Assembly: GCA_907163345.1 (NCBI GenBank)
Contig: CAJQUN010000152.1
Location: 868,001-932,000 of the forward strand
Length of the DNA: 64,000 nt
Source: Haberlea rhodopensis
Lineage: Eukaryota > Streptophyta > Magnoliopsida > Lamiales > Gesneriaceae
Direction: 5' to 3'
This document shows positions 1 to 10,489 of the stretch, one piece after another. The position numbers and the translations under genes are program-made. Every line of letters starts with the position of its first letter. Positions within the stretch are counted from its first letter, which is position 1. The notes under the pieces were generated by a model that did not search any database, was not told the DNA's origin, and saw only the letters and a program-made list of their open reading frames with translations.

Positions 1-119
1 TTAAGGATTCCGCAAGCGCAAAACTCTTTTATTTTTCAAACTCATAGAACGCTAAAGTAGCCAAGGAATCTCATTCACCCCCCCCCCCCCCCCCCCCCCC
101 CCCGTCTTCGATTCCAACA
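1..119 (+). repeat. 3' end of the 5' LTR of a gag-only Copia element
   Basis: The segment matches the last ~100 bp of the LTR at 1686-3406 and ends with the same CAACA terminus just before a primer-binding site. The rest of this LTR lies outside the window. It carries a run of 26 C (78-103) where the partner LTR has only six. Confidence 0.9.
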
Positions 120-121
120 AG

Positions 122-133
122 TGGTATCAGAGC
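122..133 (+). promoter_or_regulatory. Primer-binding site (tRNA-Met type)
   Basis: TGGTATCAGAGC starts two bases after the LTR terminus. This is the usual initiator tRNA-Met primer site of plant Copia elements, and it fixes the element's orientation as plus. Confidence 0.9.
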
Positions 134-167
134 CATTTGATTTTTGTTTTTAAATCAAATCTTTTAT

Positions 168-1337
168 ATGGCTAATCTAGCAAATGAGGTTGCTCAAGGT
201 CAATCGACAAATAGACCTCCGCTCTTCACGAGTGATAATTACGGATATTGGAAAAATAGAATTTCTCTATATATCCAATCCGTAGATTATGATCTATGGA
301 AGATTATTGTGAAAGGTCCACATATTCCTTTAAAGGAAGTTGGGGGAATAAGTATCCCTAAAGAAATGGACGATTTCACTATAGCGGATATGATTTTAAT
401 ATCTCAAAATGCTAAAGCTATTAATATTTTGCATTGTGCTTTAGATATGAAGGAGTACAACCGGATCTCGATGTGCTCAACCGCTAAGGAGATATGTGAC
501 AAATTTCAAATTTGTCATGAAGGAACAAATCAAGTGAAGGAGACAAAGATAGACATTCTACAACTCAAATATGAGACATTTGAGATGGAGTCCGGAGAAG
601 AAGTTGATTCAATGTTTAGGAGGCTCACCCTAATCATAAACGAGCTTGCTCAACTTGGAGAGAAATACCCTCCAAAGAAAATATGGAGGAGAGCCCTAAG
701 AGCATTGCCTAAGGAATGGGACGCAAAGAGAACCGCCATCATTGAGTCAAACAAAGGAGAAAATGCTTCCTATGACCTTGATGACCTCCGTGGCACATTG
801 GTGACTCATGAACTTGAAGTTGCAACAAGGAGAGAAATAAAGGAGGAGGATAGATCCAAAAGAAATGGGATAGCATTGGTTGGGAGAAAAGATCACTCCG
901 ATGATGAAGATGATGATGATGATGATGAGATGATCTTGTTCACTAGGAAGTTCAAGAAGTTCTTCAACAAACGTAACAAGCCAAAGGCCTCTAGTGCTAC
1001 TAAACATGAATCCAAAACTGAGATAACTTGTTATACTTGTCAAGAAAAAGGTCATTACGCTAATAAATGTCATAGGAAGAAGAACGAGGACAAAGGGAAG
1101 AAGAAGGCGTTTATAGCCACATGGAGTGATAGCGACTCCGATGAAGAAGAAGAAGCAACAAATCTTTGCCTCATGGCAAAAGATGACATAGATGAAGGAG
1201 ATGAAAGCGACAATGAGGTACCTTCATTTGATGAACTTTTAGATTCTTATCATGAGCTTATAGATGTACTTAAACACATGTTTGTGGTTCATCTCTATGA
1301 TTTAATCATAGGCTTGTTATGCTTATTATATGCTTGA
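168..1337 (+). CDS. Copia retrotransposon Gag polyprotein (gag-only)
   Basis: The frame encodes a Copia-type Gag of 389 residues from the ATG at 168. The open frame extends slightly upstream, but without an ATG. The N-terminal half is a UBN2/gag_pre-like capsid region (YWKNRISLYIQ, then the conserved aromatic and leucine spacing of Copia Gag). An acidic stretch follows, then one zinc knuckle with CX2CX4HX4C spacing (CYTCQEKGHYANKC) at about residue 288, then a second acidic tail (DSDSDEEEE). Gag packages element RNA in cytoplasmic particles. The frame ends at 1337, and no protease, integrase, RT or RNase H follows before the 3' LTR at 1686, so pol is missing. The last ~20 residues look like read-through into non-coding sequence after a deletion. 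The frame is long and intact, so it may still produce protein. Confidence 0.88.
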   Translation: MANLANEVAQGQSTNRPPLFTSDNYGYWKNRISLYIQSVDYDLWKIIVKGPHIPLKEVGGISIPKEMDDFTIADMILISQNAKAINILHCALDMKEYNRISMCSTAKEICDKFQICHEGTNQVKETKIDILQLKYETFEMESGEEVDSMFRRLTLIINELAQLGEKYPPKKIWRRALRALPKEWDAKRTAIIESNKGENASYDLDDLRGTLVTHELEVATRREIKEEDRSKRNGIALVGRKDHSDDEDDDDDDEMILFTRKFKKFFNKRNKPKASSATKHESKTEITCYTCQEKGHYANKCHRKKNEDKGKKKAFIATWSDSDSDEEEEATNLCLMAKDDIDEGDESDNEVPSFDELLDSYHELIDVLKHMFVVHLYDLIIGLLCLLYA

Positions 1338-1685
1338 TGATGAACATATGTATAGTGTTAAAATATGACTATGTGGCAACATATAATTATGCTATGTTTA
1401 TTTAAATTTTGTGCTTTTTGATTATCACAAAAAGGGGGAGAATGTTGTGATAAACTTGAAACTTAATAAATGCATAGTTTAAGGGGGAGAGTTCCTATAT
1501 GCATGGTTTGAGGGGGAGAGTTCCTATATGCATGGTTTGAGGGGGAGAGTTGTTTGCTTTATGCTTTACTTAGGTAATCTTGTATGTGCTATGCAATTGT
1601 TAAGGGGGAGTCATGTTTACTCACATTTCATGCATATTACATATTCAAGTTTATCAAGTTTTGTGATCATCAAAAAGGGGGAGAT
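1338..1685 (+). repeat. Copia 3' non-coding region with repeated polypurine blocks
   Basis: This region lies between gag and the 3' LTR. It holds at least six AGGGGGAG blocks, three of them in near-identical ~30-bp tandem units around 1470-1556. The last (AAAAAGGGGGAGAT, ending at 1685) directly precedes the LTR and is the functional polypurine tract by position. The others look like multiplied copies of it. Confidence 0.8.
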
Positions 1686-3406
1686 TGTTGAGTCTTAAAC
1701 ACATGGTTGTGTTTAATGCGTTAATTTATCTCCGGTTTATTTTTGAGTTTTGATGATCAACAAAACTTGCATTTGTTGTACTAATATGTCTACTTAGTGT
1801 ACAGGGTTAGATTGATAAATTGGTTGGGAAGACCAATGGAAGAGAACCCAAGTTATACAATAACATATGTGAGTTCATAAGACAAGCGGTGGTTTTTATC
1901 AAGGAATCTATTGAGCTTGGACCAGAAGAAATGAGATCTATGAACAACCAAATTAAGTGTTCAACATGTGTGGAATGATGCTGGAACAATTTTTTATGAT
2001 GGGATGAAGACCCACAAACCAATGGTCCGTTGGTGGGCAAATTCGTATAGAAGCCAATTGGAGCGCAGTGCAATGTTTTGATTATATCTCTTGGCTCGAG
2101 TCTCCAAATAATGTGAATTTAAAGAGGTTGGAAAGCCAACCCAATATGCTAGATTTCATATTCAAACATCTCAGTCCAATTCGGATTGCATCATGGAGCA
2201 AAATGGCATGGAATTCATAACAAGTGCAGATTGTAGCAAGGTTTGAGCGGCTGTAGCATTTTGGGCGTAACGTCTTCATACCTTAATGCAATGCAATGAA
2301 ATTTTGTCCACACCTAGATAAGAGGAAGGGCTGAAACTTTCATGTTTACCACCTTTCCCAGAAATGAGCTTAAGATGGTCGAATAGTGAAAAGTGTGAGA
2401 GTGTTGAAATCTGGCAGATCACCTCAGGCGATCCGGGCCATCACCTCAGGCGATCCGAGCCAGGCGTGCCAACGCCGCGCACCATCGACCCAGCACGCTG
2501 CGCTCCAGGCGATCCAGAATTGATCCTACGGCAAATTTTCAACGGGCGATCGCCCGAGGTGATGGGGACATTGCCTGAGGCGATCTGAGCCAGATTTGAA
2601 CGTTAGAACGCGGCGATGGTGATCGCCCGAGGCGATTTCCTAGGCGATCGAGGAGTGATTCAAGACTTGAGTGTAGCAACGGCTAGTAGGAGCCTTGGGG
2701 GCCTTCTACACTATAAATATGGATGCTTTGGAGCATTTTGAAGACAAGAAACAAGCCTACAAACTTCTACAAAGCTTTGATCATTCAAAATTCAAATAGT
2801 ATTGCAATCTCCATACATTGTTGTTGTATTGGAGCTTGTAATTCATTCTTTTTGTTAGAGTCTTGTTATCTTCGTGTGAGTACATCGTGAAGGTGTTTTG
2901 TTGAGTTTATTGTAAAGGTCCTCCAACACCAAAGCAAGTTGAAAATTGTAAAGTCGCCAACAAGTAAAGTTGGTGCATGTGTTGTGGCTATCCTTGGAGC
3001 CCTTAAAGCCAAGAAGACTCGTGAAGAGTGTTGGTAGCTCGGGAAGAGCTTTGTGTACTCGTGAAGAGTGTTGGTAGCTCGGGAAGAGCTTTGTGTACTC
3101 GGGAAGAGTTGGGTTGTGGCTAACTTGGAGCCCTCAAGGCCAAGATCATTTATTCTAGTGGAACCTCGGTTGGAGGTTATCTAACCGGGAAGAGGAGACG
3201 TAGGCGATTCATCGCCGAACTTCTATAACAAATCTTTGTGTCTTTTATTGCTTTAATTTCCATTACGCATTTTTTTATTTTTGTTCTTTTCATTTATCGA
3301 TTGACTTAAGGCTTCCGCAAACGCAAAACTCTTTTATTTTTCAAACTCATTTTAAAACGCTAAAGTAGCCAAGGAATCTCATTCACCCCCCTCTTCGATT
3401 CCAACA
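1686..3406 (+). repeat. 3' LTR of the gag-only Copia element
   Basis: The LTR is 1721 bp, starts TGTTG and ends CAACA, and its end is repeated at 1-119. Inside are a cluster of short palindromic GGCGATCGCC-like motifs (about 2405-2655), a TATAAAT box at 2712-2718, and a ~46-bp tandem duplication around 3015-3108 (CTCGGGAAGAGCTTTGTGTA units). Together with 1-1685 it forms a terminal-repeat element carrying only gag. Confidence 0.9.
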
Positions 3407-3594
3407 CCGCTCGATCGCCAATAGATAGGTTTTTATTGTCCCACCAGCCCAAGATTTGGCTATTAGCAAAATTAACTTTTAGTCCATGAAGTACTTCGAA
3501 ATTTCTTAGAACAGCTTTCAGTAGGACTATATTCTCCCAATTGAACCTCGCCCACAAGGATTGTGTCATCAGCAAATTGAACGTGGGATACATT
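3407..3594 (-). pseudogene. LINE reverse transcriptase fragment, downstream part
   Basis: Read on the minus strand, the fragment begins VSHVQFADDTILVGE, the RT catalytic FADD box. After a frameshift it continues WENIVLLKAVLRNFEVLHGLKVNFANSQ, which is typical of plant L1-type LINE RT. It is cut on one side by the Copia LTR ending at 3406 and on the other by the Gypsy element at 3600. The upstream part of the same RT lies at 12124-12370. Confidence 0.85.
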
Positions 3595-3599
3595 AATAT

Positions 3600-5365
3600 C
3601 GTAAGGCCCTCACCGCCTTTACCAATTTCATGATAATATAAACAAATTCGTATTATCTAATATGGAGTTTAGTCAATTAATTGTACAAACAGTTGTAGTA
3701 TCTCATTACATATCATAACGAAATACAACTAGAGTACTTCTCAAAATATCCATGTCGTCTCTGTTTCTCTAATCGACTACTATATCATCATTGCAGCAAA
3801 ATGGACCCACAATTCTCGCTTCCCTCGCCCAAAAGAGTCCCTACAGAACAACCCATAAAATACCATGAATACCAGTGAAATATGTATTACATATCAACAA
3901 AATATACGAAATATATACTAATAAAGTAGTTACAAAAACTCCCTGTATTTCATTCATATCTCCTGTTCTTCTGGTTGTTCCTGTAGCATGATCAACCATA
4001 ATATAATTTCTTTCACTTATATGCAATGCATATGTTCATGACATGTCAAAACCTCATCTCGTTCCCAAACTCATTTCAATCTCATTCCAGTGAATACCAT
4101 TTCCTCATCACTTTCCATTGGCTGCGTATAATGTCATTTCTCCTTATATGAGTAGCACATATAACATTGTTATTACGCTCCCCATCATATGAGTATCCAA
4201 TGTATATTGCATTTCGACTCCACATAAGAGTCTCAGATATTATATTACTGCACGCCTCTCGTCAATACACAATCACGCCTCAATGCGTTGGTATTCATCA
4301 ATCCACTTCATACATAATCACAATAATGTATGAATGAAAAACAAAAGTGTTCATAAGTCCCACGTACCTAATAATATCCAAAATAGATAGAGCTACCACA
4401 GCAAGAAACCTCCACCATGTTCGATGTCCGGTCGTATGTGACGTCTCTACACACATATAAGATATTAGTATCATACTATTTTATATCTTATCATCAACAT
4501 TCTTCATGAAATTTATGATGAAAATATACAATATCACACACTTCTCCATGTAATAAATAAAAAATAACAAGAAGTTGGAAAAATCCCATTTTTACGCCTA
4601 CCGATCGATCGGTGATAACCACCGATCGATCACTAAGCATTCCGCGATCGATCGCCCAACTTGTTCCATCGCCAAATGCAGAAATTTTTATCAACTTCGT
4701 CCAATCGATCGGCGCAACATACCGATCGATTGTGAGCCTGTAACTCACAATTTTGCCATTTTTATCATTTTTCAACCTCTTACACCTCTACCAACAAATA
4801 CATCACCCCATACTTCACTCCATTCAACCACAACACATCCAAACATCATCATCCAACTTCTTGCTTCATATTACAACTGATTTCAACACAATTCATACCC
4901 AATCATAACATTTAGAAACAAAAAATATTCCAAGAACAAATACCACACAAAACTCATTTATATTCAACAAGAAAGCAAGAATTTGATGTAATTAACTTAC
5001 CCCAACACTTCCTTAAGCTTTCTATCAGAATGTCATTGACAATTTAGAAATAAGTTCAAGAGGTGGAAGAGAGAAATTTTTGAAGCGATAAGAACATTTG
5101 ACTTTCAGATTTTAAAGAATCATATTTGCAAGTCAATCCCTCAAGTTCATCATTTCCCAAATTATACCCCCCCCCCCCCCCCCCCCCCAATTGCAAGTTA
5201 AGCCTTTTTAATGTCCTAATTGAAATTGAGTCTTAACTTATAACCAAGTTCAATTTGTTACTCTCTTTTCTTATTAACTTCTCATCTTCACTATCATGTC
5301 ATATACAAATTATACATCCCTTAATATGTTCATTAACCATGATGGAATATGGGAGAATATATACA
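3600..5365 (-). repeat. 3' LTR of the Gypsy element
   Basis: It aligns end to end with 10490-12118. On the minus strand it begins about TGTATATATTC and ends GGGCCTTACG (A to G in the last base). It contains GATCGATC palindromes at 4601-4731, a TATA-like GATATAAAA on the minus strand at 4479-4487, and a run of 22 C (5167-5188) where the other LTR has five. Confidence 0.88.
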
Positions 5366-5389
5366 TCAGTAAGATAACAAAATAAAGCA

Positions 5390-5493
5390 ATACATGTACC
5401 ACCAAACAACTCCGGATATAGTTGTCTCATATGTTGTTCCGTTTCCCAAGTTGCCTCCTCGACACCCCTCTTGTCCCACTGAACCTTAATCAT
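5390..5493 (-). pseudogene. Chromodomain-like C-terminal tail of Gypsy integrase
   Basis: The minus-strand peptide MIKVQWDKRGVEEATWETEQ followed by HMRQLYPELF matches the end of the chromodomain in chromovirus (Tekay/Del-like) integrases. The domain directs integration to certain chromatin. It is separated from the integrase core by the TRIM insertion and frameshifts. Confidence 0.82.
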
Positions 5494-5620
5494 AGGAACG
5501 AGTTTATTACGAAGCTTACAATCTGCTCGATCTCAGACTCAAACCGGACGTTCCACATAAGAAATATTCGATTCCAACTGTACTTCTGAAGGTTGCAAAT
5601 CGATAAGCCAATGTGCCAAC

Positions 5621-6281
5621 TGTAATACCCTTGTCCCACATTGGTTGTGGATAAAAATTTAAAGTGGTTTACAAAGGCTTACAATGGACTATTATAACAA
5701 CTTGTGTTAATCATTTTCGTAAAGTGAGGACGGATATGAAGTAGTTGCTATAAGAGCCCATTGTGCAGTCGCGCTTGCGCGGGCCTGGGCCCGAGGCGTG
5801 ACAGAATGGTATCAGAGCCGGTCACCGGGAGATAAGTGCTATGCTGGGCAAAGTGATACGTGCATGGGAGCCACCTCTTGAGCCTAAAGGGGCAAAGTAT
5901 TACACGACGGGGTCCACCTCTTGAACCTCCGGGGCAAAGTGCCACGTGCGTGGGAGCCACCTCTTGAACCTGCGGGGGCAAAGTGCTACATGACGGGAGC
6001 CACCTCTTGAACCTGTAGGAGCCACCTTTAGATTCCCGGTGCCGGTGGATCGATGAGTTAGGTCGCGACGAGGATGTCACATTCTAAATGAGGGGTGATT
6101 GTAATACCCTTGTCCCACATTGGTTGTGGGTGAAAATTTAAAGTGGTTTACAAAGGCTTACAATGGACTATTATAGCAACTTGGGTTAACCATTTTCATA
6201 AAGTGAGGACGGATACAAAGTAGTTGCTATAGGAGCCCATTGTGCAGTCGCGCTTGCGCGGGCTGGGCCCGAGGCGTGACA
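5621..6281 (+). mobile_element. TRIM (terminal-repeat retrotransposon in miniature)
   Basis: The element is 661 bp, with 183/182-bp direct terminal repeats (5621-5803 and 6100-6281) that start TGTAATACCC and end GGCGTGACA. A PBS TGGTATCAGAGC sits at 5807-5818 and a purine-rich tract ends at about 6098. The target duplication is CCAAC (5616-5620 and 6282-6286). There is no coding capacity. The centre holds about four ~44-bp tandem units (roughly 5846-6020). It sits inside the integrase C-terminus of the Gypsy element and so is younger than that element. Confidence 0.95.
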
Positions 6282-6286
6282 CCAAC

Positions 6287-7030
6287 TCGCTGTAATACCT
6301 CATACGAACCAACATACCTTGGTGATAACTTCCCTTTCATTATGAAATGAACAATACCTTTAAAAGGGGAAATCTTTAACAACACGCTATTACCAACTTG
6401 AAATTCTAAGGGTCTCCAGCTCTTACTGGCATAAGCTGCATGTCTATCTTGGGCAACTTTCATTCTCTGTCGTATGAGTTTCACTTTCTCTTCTTGTTCT
6501 CTAATCATATCAGGTCCACCCACATATGTTTTGTCTGTATCATCCCAACATAGGGGATCTGCAACGTCGCCCATATAAAACTTCAAATGGAACCATTTGT
6601 ATGCTCACTTGGTAACTGTTGTTGTATGAGGATTCAATCAACGGTAGAGAATCGTGCCAAGTAGACTAAAATTCTAAAACACATGCAAGTAACATATTCC
6701 CCAACGTCTGTATAGTGCGTTCAGTCTGCCTATCAGTCTGAGGGTGATAAGTTGTACTCAATCTCACCTCGGTCCCCATGGTTGTTTGCAATCCTTCCCA
6801 GAAGTGAGAAGTGAACCTTGGGTCCCTGTCCGAGATAATAGACACTCGAATACCATGTAGTCGCACTATGTCTCGAATATACAATTGAGCCATCTTCACA
6901 AATGTAAAACTCATGTTATATGGTATAAAGTGCGCTACTTTTGATAATCTGTCAATAATGACCCAAATAGCATCATGCCCTGAAGGAGTCCTCGACAAAT
7001 GAGTCACAAAATCCATCGATATGTGGTCTT
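6287..7030 (-). pseudogene. Gypsy integrase core and C-terminal region
   Basis: On the minus strand, 7016-6666 encodes MDFVTHLSRTPSGHDAIWVI through DRDPRFTSHFW to a YHPQTDRQTERT motif. These are the rve integrase core hallmarks, with the catalytic D,D and the region before the E. 6586-6287 continues with RHAAYASKSWRPLEFQVGN and YVGSYEVLQRVG, the conserved post-core segment. A frameshift separates the two, and the second stops at the TRIM. The protein would insert element cDNA; this copy is broken. Confidence 0.87.
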
Positions 7031-7260
7031 ACTTCCAAATTGGTACCTGTAAACTCTGTAATTCACCACCTGACATTTTCCTCTCTGCCTTCACTTGCTA
7101 ACATATCAAACATCGTTTTACAAATTCTGATATATCTCATTTCATCCGTTTCCACCAAAAATGGGAATACAAATCTCCGTACATTTTCTTGCCACCAGGA
7201 TGCATGTTGTATTGCTACAATGAGCCTAGCGTAACAAATTTTTGGCGTAGTCCAAATGTA
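7031..7260 (-). pseudogene. Gypsy integrase zinc-binding (HHCC) region, degenerate
   Basis: Minus-strand frames contain HPGGKKMYGDLY, an FWW block and a CLIC motif with intervening stops, matching the HHCC zinc finger that precedes the integrase core. It is too damaged to be functional. Confidence 0.65.
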
Positions 7261-7412
7261 TCATGAATCACTCAACAATTTTGTAATCGTAAACTACCAT
7301 CCTCAGCTACCCTGAATTTAGATACCTGAACTTGTGAGTACACTTTTCCATTTCAGAATCTCATCATCCATTTTATGGGCCTCTCCGATCTTCTCAAAAA
7401 TATCTAGTTCAA

Positions 7413-8190
7413 CTATAAGCGTTGATACTCGCACAGTGATTCAATAATATCAAAATCATACCCTAAATGACTATATGAGGTCATTAACTCTGATAGATGA
7501 CTTACATCATCAGCTGTCAAGCTTACCTTACGACTTAATTCACCAGCTGTTAAATTAGCTCGATCAGGGTGACACTCCATTTCACAATCATAGTCCTTCA
7601 ATAAGTCCATCCATCTCCTCTGTCTCATATTCAATTCAGCCTGAGTAAACAGAAACTTTAGACTCTTATGATTTGTGAAAATAGTAAATTTAGTACCATA
7701 CAAATAATGTCGACAAATCTTCAGAGCAAAAATGATAGCATCAAGTTCCAAATCATGGTATGGATATCTGGTTTCATGAGACTTTAACTGTCGTGGAGCA
7801 TAAGCCACTACATGTTTATTTTGCATCAACACACATCCAATCCATGCAATGATGCATCCGTATACAAGGTAAATTGTCCATGCTCATCAGGAATGATTAA
7901 GACAGAAACAGTGGTCAACCTATGTTTCAACTCCTGGAAACTCTGCTTACAAGCTTCAGACCAAATGAAAGGCACTCCTGTTTGTGTCAAATGTGTCAAT
8001 GCTTCGCAATTTTTGAAAAGACCTTGACAAATCGATAATACCCAGCTAAGTCTAGAAAACTGCGAATTTCCGGCACAGAAGTAGGCGCTGACCAATTTAA
8101 CACAGCCTTTATTTCATCTGATCTACTGAAATACCATCTTGTGAAATAACATGGCCTAAGAATTTCACACTGTCCAACCAAAACGCACAT
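7413..8190 (-). pseudogene. Gypsy RNase H domain with RT thumb region
   Basis: Minus-strand pieces read WSEACKQSFQELKHRLTT and LYTDASLHGLD (the RNase H start, with the catalytic D), then YAPRQLKSHETRYPYHDLEL, TNHKSLKFLF and RQRRWMDLLKDYDCEM, continuing to a degraded end near 7413. The order matches the Ty3/Gypsy RNase H that degrades the RNA template. Two frameshifts break the frame near 7830 and 8095. Confidence 0.87.
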
Positions 8191-8640
8191 TTACTGAGTT
8201 TGGCATATAACTGATTATCTCTCAAATTTGCAGCACGGTTCGTAGATGGTGAACATGTTCAGCGTCACTTCTCGAGTATATTAGGATATCATCGATGGGC
8301 ACAATCACAAACTGATCCAGACAGACATGAAAGAATTGATTCAACAAGATCATGAAAACAGCCGGAGCATTACTCCAAATGGCATTACTAAAAATTTATA
8401 GTGGCCGTATCGAGTTTGGAATGTTGTTTTCTGTACATATGCATGTCTTACTTGTATATGATGATACCCTTACCTCAGATCTATCTTGTAATAGATCGAA
8501 GAGCCTTGTAATTGATATCTTCAATTTCACTTTGTTCAGTTGTTTGTAATCAATACACAGCTGCATAGATCCATATTCTTCTTTACAAACAGAACTGGAG
8601 CACCCCAAGGAGATACACTAGGCCGAATATATCCCTTATT
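8191..8640 (-). pseudogene. Gypsy reverse transcriptase, broken middle part
   Basis: Minus-strand frames contain MQLCIDYKQLNKV (8396-8608) and further on IDDILIYSR around 8285-8300. These are the conserved RT boxes; the catalytic IDD is preceded by P instead of F/V. Many frame changes occur between them, so the enzyme is dead. Confidence 0.82.
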
Positions 8641-9318
8641 CAATAAGTCTTGCAACTGAGTCTTCAGCTCTTTTAACTCAGTTTGAGCCATTCTATACGG
8701 TGCTCGAGAAATCGGAGATGTGCATGGCATTAGTTCAATATCAAATTCCACTGCTCGACTTGGTGGAAATCCCGGAATTTTGTCCGGAAATACATCTGCA
8801 AATTCGGCATCAACTGTTATATCCTCTATCTTTCTTTGTACCTTCTTCTCTGTCATGTCAACAACATAAATCAAATAACTCGTGTGTCCATGTTCTAACA
8901 TACGTGACATTTTGATTGCCGATATCAAAGGAATTATCGGATGAGAACCTTGACCATAAAAGATCCACCTATGTCCCAATCCAGATTGAAAACGGACTAT
9001 CTTATGACAACAATCAACGATAGCCTGATATTTATTCAACACGTCTATACCCACAATACATTCAAAGTCATGCATGTTAAGAATCATCAAATCAGCCCTC
9101 AAAATATTATCCTCACAAACAACAGGGCAATCAAATAAAATACCATCAGTTATAGTAATCTCTCCAGCGGGTGTCGAGATAGTTAGAGGCACCAACAATG
9201 GGAACGATTGCATATGATGTGTCTCTATAAAACTTTTTGCAACAAAAGAGTGTGACGCACCCGTATCAATCAACATAAATGCAGGATAGGTAAATAATGA
9301 ACACTTGACCGCAATCAT
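8536..9318 (-). pseudogene. Gypsy aspartic protease and start of reverse transcriptase
   Basis: A 260-residue minus-strand frame begins with a retropepsin-like domain (FMLIDTGASHSFVA, catalytic DTG, then GIDVL). It runs into the RT N-terminus (EFADVFPDKIPGFPPSRAVE, PISRAPYRMA, LLNKGYIRPSVSPWGAPVLF). This Gag-Pol junction order is standard for Ty3/Gypsy chromoviruses. The frame is lost soon after PVLFVKK, where RT should continue to the IDYK box. Confidence 0.9.
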
Positions 9319-9369
9319 GTCCTCTGGAGTCGCTTATGTCTTTTCTCTGTTCAAAGCGTACACTTGGTC

Positions 9370-10338
9370 TTACGGAGGTCTACAAGTTGGTCCTCCAAAT
9401 GCACGTGGAGGTAGGACTTGTTGTGGTTGACTCTCCGAAGCTTTCCCCTTTCCCCTTTGTCCTAGTCGATTAGGACAGTTCCTTGCTATGTGGCCCACAA
9501 CACCACATACAAAACATGTCACACTGTCCAGTCGTGGAGCACTACCCACACTTTCCAACTTTGGAGGTCATCCACAACTAAAACATTGAAAAGATCCAAG
9601 TCCCGCTGTCTGTGCTTGTCCTCTGCTAAACTGGCCCCCACTCTTCTTACTATCAAACCTCTTGCCACTGTATCTCGATGATGATGATCCACCCCTCACT
9701 TTAAACTGTTCATCTCTGGGCTTTAAACTATCAGGAGTCAATTTGTGTTGTGGTTGTGTCACTTCTTTATAGGCAACAACTCCTATCTCAGCTAACTCAG
9801 CTCTCATCGTGACATCTTCAAAAGATGTAGGGTTATTAGATATAACCCTATCAAACAACTCAGGCCTCAAGCCTCTTGCAAAATGTCTCATTTTAGCTTC
9901 ACATTTGTAGCAATGTGGGGAACATATCGCAACAACGACGAATATTGATGAGTATACTCAGCTAAACTCATCCCAATCTATCAGTTGTCATTGAGCTCGC
10001 AACTCCATCATAGTTGTTTTCCACCACATTGATGGTTTCTTGGATAATTGAAACTCCGCCAATCTTACCCAAGCAGTTCTAGCACAATGAGCGGATACAA
10101 ATATCTGATCTATCCTTTCCAGCCATTCTTTAGCTTCCTCTCCAGTCTCAGTACCCTCAAATTTGGGAGGTTGATATCCCAAAAATTGTGCCAAACTCAA
10201 TTCCCCTGGTAACAACAACTGTTCAACAGGTCCTTGACCTACTGGAGGTGGTGGCACATGGATTTGGCCTCCACTAGCATTGGCACTCATCGCATATGTC
10301 GTACCTTCTTGAGGATCATCTGGTATTCTAGCAGCCAT
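9370..10338 (-). pseudogene. Gypsy Gag (capsid and zinc knuckle), frameshifted
   Basis: Three minus-strand frames make up Gag. 10338-9988 starts MAARIPDDPQEG and includes GYQPPKFEGTETGEEAKEWL (capsid start). 9891-9568 carries the later capsid part (FARGLRPELFDRVI). 9558-9370 has a CX2CX4HX4C zinc knuckle (CFVCGVVGHIARNC). The ATG at 10338 is about 135 bases inside the PBS. Two frame breaks make it a pseudogene. Confidence 0.87.
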
Positions 10339-10473
10339 AATGTTTACATACAGTTAACCATAACATACTTGGTAACAAACAAGTAATATGCAACAGTATA
10401 TCTCATGCAGAACTTATGTCGAAGTGCACCTATACTCCACTAGGTCACTTAGTCTACCCATACCCAGGTATAT

Positions 10474-10485
10474 GCTTTGATACCA
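10474..10485 (-). promoter_or_regulatory. Gypsy primer-binding site
   Basis: Minus-strand TGGTATCAAAGC lies four bases inside the 5' LTR end. It is the tRNA-Met primer site with one mismatch. Confidence 0.85.
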
Positions 10486-10489
10486 CTAA

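Noticed and set aside
747..1073. 108-codon minus-strand frame opposite Copia gag
   Set aside because: It is antisense to a clearly conserved Gag frame and its residues are driven by the GAT/ATC repeats. It has no independent support.
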